Below, piece by piece: positions 32,849-39,220 of a stretch of DNA of 64,000 nt. The stretch lies in the NCBI RefSeq assembly GCF_029338335.1, contig NZ_CP119796.1; one strand, written 5' to 3'. The translations under genes and the position numbers were made by a program. Numbering within the stretch: position 1 is the stretch's first letter; each line of letters begins with the position of its first letter. This stretch comes from Halomontanus rarus. GTDB taxonomy: Archaea > Halobacteriota > Halobacteria > Halobacteriales > Natrialbaceae. Under the pieces are notes generated by a model, which was given only the letters and a program-made list of their open reading frames with translations, was not told where the DNA came from and made no database searches.

Positions 32849-33703
32849 CTATTCAGGATTCTCTCTTAAGATTGGCGGGACCTCTCCCAATTCATCTATT
32901 GCTCGCTCACGTAGTTTTTCGATGAGTTTCCTGTTGAATTGGTTTCCCTTCCGGCCATAATGCCGCTTACTGTGACAATTGGGACAAAGAGCAATCACTG
33001 CATCTGGATGGTCTGGACCTCCATCGGCCCGGCGGAAGACATGGTGTACTTCGAGATAGCCGTCACCACTCGGGGTCACGAAGGGAGCTTCTTTCTCACA
33101 TCCCAGACAGTATCCCTCTGCCCAGTCTAAAGCGTACTCACGGATGAATTTCGATGTTCTGTAACTTCGCCCACCTCTACTATTTGAAGCAGAATCCGTT
33201 CTAGATGCTTTTTCTGCTAATTCTCGAAGGGTCTCTTCGCCCGAGACAACGTCTTCATTGTCCGGGGATTCGCCATCAACCAACCGAAGTTCAAAACGGA
33301 TCTCTTGGCGAGGATTGTTGTCTTCGTCCTCGCGCTGTTTGAAATCGTGGTCAACGTATTCGAGTTGGCCCAGATACACCACTATCGAGCCGTCTTCCAC
33401 CGATTTCTCGAAAAGGTATACCTCCTTACCGTACTCGTCATGATTTTTGAGATCATCATTCATGCAGCCATTTTGATTGGACCGGTCGAAAGTCTGGTCT
33501 CCTCTTTGTCCTTGTCCTGAATACTCGAACTTGGTTTCAGAGATCCATACGTCATCATATGGATTGTTGCCGTGATCTCCGGTAAAGAGGAAAACCGCAT
33601 CAACCTGTGCGGAGCTGGAAATCCCACATTGAGGGTTTCCTCCGAACTGTTCATGAATTTTGGCTTTCTTCGTCCGTTGGCCGACAGTGTAGGGTAGATT
33701 CAT
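32849..33703 (-). CDS. SRA-like/HNH modification-dependent restriction endonuclease
   Basis: This 284-residue protein has two parts. The N-terminus (YTVGQRTKKAKIHEQFGG, GISSS, VFLFTGDHG, FEYSGQGQRGDQTF, VYLFEK) is the SRA-like or sulfur-recognition type domain seen in ScoMcrA-like type IV enzymes. The C-terminus is an HNH nuclease: CLGCEKEAPF, LEVHHVFRRADGGPD, ALCPNCHSKRHYG. Family members cut DNA carrying modified bases or phosphorothioate. It is AT-rich cargo. The likely role is defence of host and element against modified foreign DNA. Which modification it reads cannot be told from sequence. Confidence 0.87.
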   Translation of the reverse strand: MNLPYTVGQRTKKAKIHEQFGGNPQCGISSSAQVDAVFLFTGDHGNNPYDDVWISETKFEYSGQGQRGDQTFDRSNQNGCMNDDLKNHDEYGKEVYLFEKSVEDGSIVVYLGQLEYVDHDFKQREDEDNNPRQEIRFELRLVDGESPDNEDVVSGEETLRELAEKASRTDSASNSRGGRSYRTSKFIREYALDWAEGYCLGCEKEAPFVTPSGDGYLEVHHVFRRADGGPDHPDAVIALCPNCHSKRHYGRKGNQFNRKLIEKLRERAIDELGEVPPILRENPE

Positions 33704-34401
33704 AACTGGATCTTAGACCGGTTGAGAATCTGGAAGCAGTTATTATTATGGGTAGACTCTGCGACCGAGGAAATAACAACTCTTGTGCGAGATATGCACG
33801 ATCTATTCAGCATGCCTCTATAACCATTACCAGTCCCTCATACAATCCGCAGTGTTAGGTTCGCAGTCCAGACTAAGCAATCAGGAACACTTTCACCAAG
33901 ATGTATATCGAACTTCCGAGAGCTACCTCGAGGATCAGCGAGATTTGATGTGACCCTCGTAGCCACATGTGGCGATATCCACTGCCACTCTCTACAATAC
34001 CGCACTACTGGAGTGAGCGCCGTTCAAGGGCGTTCAGTAGCAAATCCGACCTTATGCGGTAGGCCGGGGGCGCTATGCCCCCGGCCGTTTTACCTCGCCG
34101 CCCCAGCGGCACTATAGGCTATGGGGGGCTGGCACCCAACCCTGCCGACAGACCATGACAAATACGCCCCTGAGACGGCAGAATACCCGCTAAAACACCG
34201 GTCCAAGGCGAGCGCGTACTCGCGCTCACGCTCGCGATCGTCGTCGACTCGAGGCACTCCACGAAAGAGACGGCAGTTAGACTACGCGAATAAAGACATA
34301 GCACTAGAGTTATGAAATTGAAGTGATGGAATACGCGAAAAACAGCGACGTCGACGAATGCTGTAGCTACTGAAAACGCGAGCACGAGGCGACGAGCCGG
34401 C
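33704..34401. other. Non-coding region with strong GC hairpins
   Basis: About 700 bp without a credible gene, between the type IV nuclease start and the stop of the winged-helix gene. It contains the perfect GC-rich hairpin at 34062-34086 and, around 34087-34130, further GC-rich partly symmetrical text (ctatgggggg). It is a candidate terminator or origin region of the element. A frame at 34119-34385 does not look coding. Confidence 0.5.
34062..34086. repeat. Perfect 10-bp inverted repeat (ggccgggggc)
   Basis: ggccgggggc (34062-34071) pairs with gcccccggcc (34077-34086) around a 5-base loop gctat and is followed by gttttacc. It may be a terminator hairpin for a rightward transcript or a structural element of an origin. 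Confidence 0.7.
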
Positions 34402-34415
34402 TTAGCCCGTCGCCT
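34387..34415 (-). terminator. Inverted repeat over the stop codon of the winged-helix gene
   Basis: aggcgacg (34387-34394) pairs with cgtcgcct (34408-34415), enclosing the TAA stop codon at 34402-34404. It is a possible transcription-end or mRNA-stabilising structure of the right-end operon. Confidence 0.4.
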
Positions 34416-36144
34416 GAAGCCAATCGTACGGTGACGTCCGGACCTTTACGTCCTGCGGGTCGATATCGCCGCGCTCGATGAACTTCCCGACGTTCGATGG
34501 CTGGTAGTTGAGCGTGTCGATCAGCGTCCAGGCGTCGCCCCGATCGCGACGATCGGGGCGACCGTCTCCACCGTCCTCTTCCTCGTCGGCGTCGTTCTCT
34601 TGCTGGCGCTGCTGGCGTTCCTCGCGACGTTCTTCCGCCCGCTCACGCTCGTCTTCGGGCGTGTCATCGGGGTACACCTGGTCGAGCGCGTCGTCGGCAC
34701 AGTCCTCGAAGAACCTCGAGGAGAACGCAACCCACGTCTGAACGCCCTGAATCTTCTTGAGGATACCAGGCTCGTCGCTGTCGCGATCGCCATTCGGGTA
34801 GCACAACCGAGTGACGTGCTCGCGAACGGTTCGGTAGGCACCGCCGGTCTCGTCCATGAGCGTCTGGTAGTTGACCGTCCCGTGCCGTCGAACGCACTGG
34901 ATGATATCGTAGACGAGCTGCGTGTTCGGCTTGGTCACCTCGCGGTAGAGGTCCGGCACGAGCGATTCGTAGTGTCGTCTGAGCCACCAGCGCCGGCCTT
35001 CTGGGTGTTGCCACTCGTACGGATCGCCGGTCGGTCCGTCGAACACGTCGTCGCCGACGAGCTCGGTCACACCGACGTCGGCCCACACCAGGTGCGACAG
35101 GACGATCTCGCGAAGCGCGCGCATGATATCGTCCCACTCCTTCCAGTGATAGTTGTCGCCGTTCGGATTCCCCATTAACGCTGCTTCCATCTTCGGTTGA
35201 TCGAACGGATACTCGACGGCTTGCGGGTTGTCCGGGTAGTACACCTTCAGCAGAATGTTCGCATTCAGGCGTGGGAACCCGAGTTCGTGCCAGTCCCGCG
35301 TCGTGATCTTCGCCTCGAGCCACTGACCGTCCGAGGCGAGCCCGCCAGTGTCGACGTCGGCAGCGTGTTCGGCGAGGAGATCGGCACTCTGTCGAACCGT
35401 ATGCACGACGTCGTCAGTTTTCGCATCGTCGTACCGGACGTGCGTCTCGGCCTTCCAGAATCCCTTGCTATCCTCGTTGATCGAACTCGTTTCGAGGTCG
35501 TAGTCGAAGACGTGTGCGACCAGCTCGGCAGCGCGATCGGCGAGCACCTCCGGGTGCTCGACCCACGTCGTCTGAACGTGCACGAGTGTCCCGATTCCGT
35601 ACGGGAGATTTACCGGATTTCCACTGCTATCGACGAGTCCCTCGTACTGTGGTTGGATCTTCAGCGAGAGTGCATTCAACGGTGTCCGATTCCACTCGAT
35701 GTTTCCATCGTTATCGAGCGGTTTCACCGTCACGTCGTACTTGTAGAACGGGCGGTAGCGATCTCCCTTTCCCCGTCCGCCGCGCCAGCGGCTCGAGGTG
35801 AAGATCACGCCGTGAGGAACGCCGTCGATAACGAACTCTCGGGAGAGAATGATCCGCTCGTTCCCCTCCGGATCGGTGATGATCGCGTCCTCGTGCGCAT
35901 AATACGCGGCGCGTGCGTGCTGGTAGAGCGACCCGTCTGGTATCTCGCGAGTCTCACCGGCGTCGAACGGAATTTGCTCGACAGGCCGATGCGCATCGTT
36001 TAGGACGAACTTCCCACCGCCACCGTGACCCGACGGTGTGGGATACGTCTTCGTTCTCGTCTCGACGCCTTCGTTTCGCGGGAGATCGTAGTCACCGCCC
36101 GGAACGACGGTCGGAGTCGCTTCCAATCGTGCGTCGGAGCTCAC
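34402..36144 (-). CDS. Large winged-helix protein (DUF7845-like), putative replication or control protein
   Basis: This 580-residue protein is the last gene of the right-end operon, starting with a GTG in a GTGA overlap. The N-terminal 400 residues form an unrecognised domain with GVIFTSSRWRGGRGKGDRYRP and LNALSLKIQPQYEGL. Residues about 415-470 carry a winged helix (LVYDIIQCVRRHGTVNYQTL, GGAYRTVREHVTRLCYP). A long acidic/basic coiled linker follows (about residues 495-545). I associate the family with DUF7845 from memory. Large winged-helix proteins serve as replication proteins in some betapleolipoviruses, so it may be a second replication factor besides Orc1/Cdc6. That link is a guess. Confidence 0.65.
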   Translation of the reverse strand: MSSDARLEATPTVVPGGDYDLPRNEGVETRTKTYPTPSGHGGGGKFVLNDAHRPVEQIPFDAGETREIPDGSLYQHARAAYYAHEDAIITDPEGNERIILSREFVIDGVPHGVIFTSSRWRGGRGKGDRYRPFYKYDVTVKPLDNDGNIEWNRTPLNALSLKIQPQYEGLVDSSGNPVNLPYGIGTLVHVQTTWVEHPEVLADRAAELVAHVFDYDLETSSINEDSKGFWKAETHVRYDDAKTDDVVHTVRQSADLLAEHAADVDTGGLASDGQWLEAKITTRDWHELGFPRLNANILLKVYYPDNPQAVEYPFDQPKMEAALMGNPNGDNYHWKEWDDIMRALREIVLSHLVWADVGVTELVGDDVFDGPTGDPYEWQHPEGRRWWLRRHYESLVPDLYREVTKPNTQLVYDIIQCVRRHGTVNYQTLMDETGGAYRTVREHVTRLCYPNGDRDSDEPGILKKIQGVQTWVAFSSRFFEDCADDALDQVYPDDTPEDERERAEERREERQQRQQENDADEEEDGGDGRPDRRDRGDAWTLIDTLNYQPSNVGKFIERGDIDPQDVKVRTSPYDWLQATG

Positions 36145-36620
36145 GACTCGTCACCTCGGAGGTCGTCGAAGAATCTCGTCCAGGGTAACTGGACGAACGG
36201 ACCGTCGTCACGTTGCGATCGACCGCACGGCCACCACGTGTCGACCATCGCATCGACCGTTTTCGCCGACGTGAGTGCCGCACGGAGGACACAGATGCTC
36301 TCGTCTTCGACGTCGGACGCTTCGCGATCAAGTACCGTGATGACGTACTCGCCACCTTCCTCGAGGAGCGTATCGTGATTCGATTTCTTGATCTTGATTC
36401 GACCGGCTCGACCGTCGTAGACGTCCCAGCACGACTTTACGTCGACTGGTGTTCCACGCGAAACAACGATAAAACCAAGGTCTGTGACGATGTTGTCACG
36501 AACACGGGCGTCGAGCCAGTCCGGTGCACTCGCATCGGGCGCTAAGTGCTCGAGACCCCACCGATCGCAGGCGAACTCCTCTGCGAGACGACCGCGGTCG
36601 GCGTTTGCGGACCGACTCAC
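36141..36620 (-). CDS. Putative PD-(D/E)XK-type nuclease-like protein
   Basis: This 159-residue protein starts with a GTG at 36620 overlapping the DUF4326 stop. The pattern RLAEEFACDRWG, then DNIVTDLGFIVVSRGTPVDVKSCWD, then GRAGRIKIKKSNHDTLLEEGGEYVITVLD resembles small PD-(D/E)XK folds. An N-terminal helix with Glu is followed by Asp, then VDVKS as the D/ExK strand. Holliday-junction-resolvase-like and Mrr-like proteins share this order. Function is not certain. Placement beside a methyltransferase suggests DNA processing of the element itself. Confidence 0.6.
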   Translation of the reverse strand: MSRSANADRGRLAEEFACDRWGLEHLAPDASAPDWLDARVRDNIVTDLGFIVVSRGTPVDVKSCWDVYDGRAGRIKIKKSNHDTLLEEGGEYVITVLDREASDVEDESICVLRAALTSAKTVDAMVDTWWPCGRSQRDDGPFVQLPWTRFFDDLRGDES

Positions 36621-37387
36621 GCATCCTCACCTCCGTTGCGATTTCGGGGAACGAGGACGTCGTCGATCACCCGCACCAGGACGTCGCAGTGACAGGCCGG
36701 CTCGTCGTCCTCGAGGCGACGACACCAGCACCCCAGCACGGTTCCCGTGCCTTGGAGGTCTCCGAGGGCGTTTCGGAACTCGACGTCTTGTTCGCACCGG
36801 TGCAAAACCGCGTGCGTGTACATCGCGATCGCCTGCTCGCGCCCGAACCGTTCGACCGAGTACGGGTTCCCCAACCAGCCACGGTCGCCGGGTTCGGTGT
36901 TGAGCAGGTTCGATTCTCCGGACTTCGCGCGACCAGCGTAGACGTCGCAATCGTCCTCCATCCACATCCCGACTCGAGTTCGCTCGTCGCTCGCGTCGTC
37001 CAGGTCGTCGAGCTCCTCGAGCGGGACGTCCGGTAGATCCTCGTTTAGGACTGGAACCCACCCAGTCGATCCGTCGCCAAATTGCGCGCGAACGCCCGCC
37101 CACGTGCTCGAAGCGAATCCAGCAGCCTTCGGACCGGAGACGGTTCGTGGTAACAGGAGGTCGTCGACGTGACACTGCCAGCCGCGCGAGCGCACGTAGA
37201 CACGACCTAGGTCCTCGAGCCGATCACGGAGATCGTCGTCGGCGAGTCGCCGAACCGGAATCTCCATGACGTCCTCTGTGTGGCCGATGGGATTCGAGCA
37301 GACCGGGCACGCTTTCTCTCCGTGCTGATTCGTCGCGACGTCACGGAGCGACTCGCGACTCGTGACCCCGAAGTCCTCGAGGCTCAC
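36617..37387 (-). CDS. DUF4326 protein with zinc motif
   Basis: This 256-residue protein starts with a GTG at 37387. The N-terminus has a CPVCSNP cysteine pair (about residues 23-29). The C-terminal 100 residues show the DUF4326 signature: an opening VYAGRAKSGE, DRGWLGNPYSVERFGREQAI, then GDLQGTGTVLGCWCRRLE and CHCDVLVR. The NP-GW, GCWC and CHxDVL elements are the conserved points. DUF4326 is common in phages; its activity is not established. It overlaps neighbours on both sides, so it is a fixed part of this operon. Confidence 0.8.
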   Translation of the reverse strand: MSLEDFGVTSRESLRDVATNQHGEKACPVCSNPIGHTEDVMEIPVRRLADDDLRDRLEDLGRVYVRSRGWQCHVDDLLLPRTVSGPKAAGFASSTWAGVRAQFGDGSTGWVPVLNEDLPDVPLEELDDLDDASDERTRVGMWMEDDCDVYAGRAKSGESNLLNTEPGDRGWLGNPYSVERFGREQAIAMYTHAVLHRCEQDVEFRNALGDLQGTGTVLGCWCRRLEDDEPACHCDVLVRVIDDVLVPRNRNGGEDA

Positions 37388-38181
37388 CGTTCTTCACCTC
37401 CAGTTTGCTTAGTACCCGTGTGGAGTGAACAATTGCCGCCGTCAGCGTAGGCAGCCAATCGGTCCTGGTTGAAGTGTGACCGTGCCGCCTCTACAGCGTC
37501 GACGTCAACGTCGCAACCCCAGTATGACAGACCGCGCTCTGCGGCGACTGCGGCACCGGGACCACTCCCACAGAACGGTTCAAGAAGCCTCTCGCCTTCC
37601 TGTATAACAGGCGACTCAAGCAATTCTCGGTAGAGTTTGATCGGCTTCCCCGTCGGATAATCTGTCTGTCGCCCGCGGGGGACGCGAAACAGCGTCGGTC
37701 GGTCTGATACGTAGCGGTCCGTCTCCCCGACTGTCGCCACAGGAATAGGGTAGTGGTCAACTCGACCGTAGTACCCCATACCCATGCTTTCCGGCGTCCA
37801 AGCCCAGTTTCGGCGGAAGATGGTCCCGGTGACGTCTCGCATCCCGTTGCGGACCACATCTTGAAACCGGTCGTCAGCCATGAAAATGATCCACGCACCA
37901 TCAACGAGGACACGAGAAAGTTCGGCCAGAACCCCCGTTACGGCCTCGTCGTCGGCCATCTCGAACATGGTATCTTCGTGGTCTGGGTCGCGATCTCCCT
38001 CGCCGCGACCTCGTGGATTCCCTCGATACTCGTATCTTCCTGAGCGGTTCTGAATCTCGAACTGCCACGGGTAATCTACAACGGCGGCGTGGGCGTGGTC
38101 GTCGGGAAGTTCGGACAGTTTCTTGAAGGCATCTGCCTGCTGAATCTCCTGTTCAGTATCGTTCGGACACTCTTCGCTCAC
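37384..38181 (-). CDS. DNA methyltransferase (beta-class, DPPY-variant)
   Basis: This 265-residue protein starts with a GTG at 38181. The catalytic motif IV appears as VVDYPWQF near residues 34-41 (DYPW in place of DPPY/DPPW). The SAM-binding motif I appears as LEPFCGSGPGAAVAAERG near residues 208-225. Motif IV before motif I is the beta order of solitary N4/N6-type methyltransferases in haloarchaeal viruses. No nuclease partner with matching layout is adjacent, so it is more likely a protective methylase of the element against host restriction. Its C-terminus is echoed by a relic at 7024-7150. Confidence 0.82.
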   Translation of the reverse strand: MSEECPNDTEQEIQQADAFKKLSELPDDHAHAAVVDYPWQFEIQNRSGRYEYRGNPRGRGEGDRDPDHEDTMFEMADDEAVTGVLAELSRVLVDGAWIIFMADDRFQDVVRNGMRDVTGTIFRRNWAWTPESMGMGYYGRVDHYPIPVATVGETDRYVSDRPTLFRVPRGRQTDYPTGKPIKLYRELLESPVIQEGERLLEPFCGSGPGAAVAAERGLSYWGCDVDVDAVEAARSHFNQDRLAAYADGGNCSLHTGTKQTGGEER

Positions 38182-38465
38182 CGTTCTCCACCTCCGTCGG
38201 TCGGGACCTCGCGACAGAGCGCCTGGACGTTCGTCGGCAGTTCTTCGAACGATCCACCGAAGCGCCCAGGTTGCTCGAGCGGATCGACGATCACGACGTC
38301 GATCCCAGCTGCGCTTCCCTTCGCGAGCCGATTCACCGTGTCACAGTTGGGACAACGGTGAGCGCGATCCTCATCGTCACCGTAGCCGCGTCGGAACTCG
38401 GGAGTGACGTGAGAATGGCAGCAGAGGCACCGCTGGAGGTCTTGATCGGTATCCCAGCGCTGCAT
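38178..38465 (-). CDS. Small zinc-ribbon protein, first gene of the right-end operon
   Basis: The ATG at 38465 gives 95 residues (MQRWDTDQDLQRC); a GTG three codons upstream is possible. CLCCHSHVTPEFRRGYGD followed by HRCPNCDTVNRLAKG forms a two-pair Cys zinc ribbon. The C-terminus, QPGRFGGSFEELPTNVQAL, is nearly identical to part of the pseudogene at 2421-2684. It overlaps the methyltransferase by GTGA. The promoter, with agataaatc on the reverse strand, lies around 38500, immediately inside the right attachment repeat. It is likely a DNA- or RNA-binding early protein. Confidence 0.7.
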   Translation of the reverse strand: MQRWDTDQDLQRCLCCHSHVTPEFRRGYGDDEDRAHRCPNCDTVNRLAKGSAAGIDVVIVDPLEQPGRFGGSFEELPTNVQALCREVPTDGGGER

Positions 38466-38539
38466 TACGCCCACCCCCGAAGAGAAGCAGTTGCTTGTAG
38501 GCGATTTATCTCTAAGACTTTAGAGTTAATTAAATGGAG

Positions 38540-38555
38540 GAATGGGGTCGGAGGG
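38540..38555. repeat. Right attachment-site copy inside tRNA-Trp
   Basis: Identical to 7893-7908 (gaatggggtcggaggg). Bases 38543-38555 are the last 13 bases of the tRNA gene (discriminator, 3' acceptor strand and the 3' strand of the T-stem), so insertion keeps the tRNA intact. Confidence 0.92.
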
Positions 38556-38717
38556 ATTTGAACCCCCGATCTACTGATATCTCCGGTGCGCCTCGGAACT
38601 CCAGAGGGTCATCACACGGACACTGATCAGGTGTCCGATCAGTATATCAGTCTGGAGTGTCGTCCCGGGCGCGTTGCCTCTGGAGTCAGCCGCCATGCCT
38701 GGCTTGGCCACGACCCC
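38543..38717 (-). tRNA. trnW: tRNA-Trp (CCA) with intron of about 100 nt
   Basis: The acceptor strands are ggggtcg (5', ending at 38717) and cgacccc plus discriminator A (3', 38543). The anticodon loop begins ctCCAga after the stem gctga, and the 3' stem tcagt lies about 100 bases later, so the anticodon CCA is followed by an intron. The intron carries box C-like gtgatga and box D-like ctga elements, as in haloarchaeal pre-tRNA-Trp, whose intron guides 2'-O-methylation of the tRNA. The T-loop is ttcaaat. CCA is not encoded. A TTTAG-containing TATA-like element lies about 30 bases upstream. Confidence 0.95.
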
Positions 38718-39220
38718 TCGGTATCCCATAGGGAGGATCCCCCTAAAGGGATTTCGATCCGTTGATCGCTATCGGGCTTCGCCTCGAACGGGTACGATCG
38801 TCGCGTGACGACTCGAGTTCTCGCGTCGCAGGGTCACGTTCTAGCTGCTCCAATTTCGGATCGAGAAGAGCTGAACCGACTGTGGGGTCTCCGATTGCCT
38901 CGTCCGAGAATCGACCGTAACCATCAGCTCCGAATCGATCGGTGAGAGCCGATTTCGAAGCAAGTAAAATAGCGGGACGAACTTCAGTTCACGAGCTGAA
39001 ACCCGGTTCAACATTTGAATTCTCCGACCGATATGTATAAATTATATTGGTATCTGTGTTTAGGTACGCCGGACACGCGGGAAGCGAGTGAGGACTGAGC
39101 GGTCGAAATCAGTTCGACTCGCGTCGTCGATTCCACGACTGGTACGCCGTTGCGAGACACATCTGGATAGTCGAATCGCCGTCCCCCGTCGGATCGTTCG
39201 GAGCGACTAATAGTAACAAT
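38718..39220. other. Intergenic region between tRNA-Trp and the beta-helix gene
   Basis: No gene found in about 500 bp. It contains the tRNA-Trp promoter (near 38745) and an AT-rich gtataaattatattgg element at 39033-39050 that could serve the rightward beta-helix gene with a leader of about 150 bases. Confidence 0.5.

Larger units (their letters stand above)
7893..38555. mobile_element. Integrative element of about 30.6 kb in tRNA-Trp
   Basis: The ends are the 16-bp direct repeats. Inside are, left to right, an integrase operon, a repressor-like gene, Orc1/Cdc6, defence-like cargo, a membrane and surface-protein operon with an ATPase, more defence-like cargo, and a methyltransferase/winged-helix operon. 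The tRNA gene is left intact at the right end. Base composition is mosaic: the backbone is GC-rich like the host, while about 12.1-20.7 kb and 31.6-33.7 kb are clearly AT-richer. No tailed-virus genes are present. I infer a temperate membrane-particle virus, a vesicle-forming plasmid or a transfer element. Confidence 0.88.

Noticed and set aside
7893..38555. Tailed-virus provirus
   Set aside because: No terminase, portal, major capsid, protease or tail genes could be recognised.
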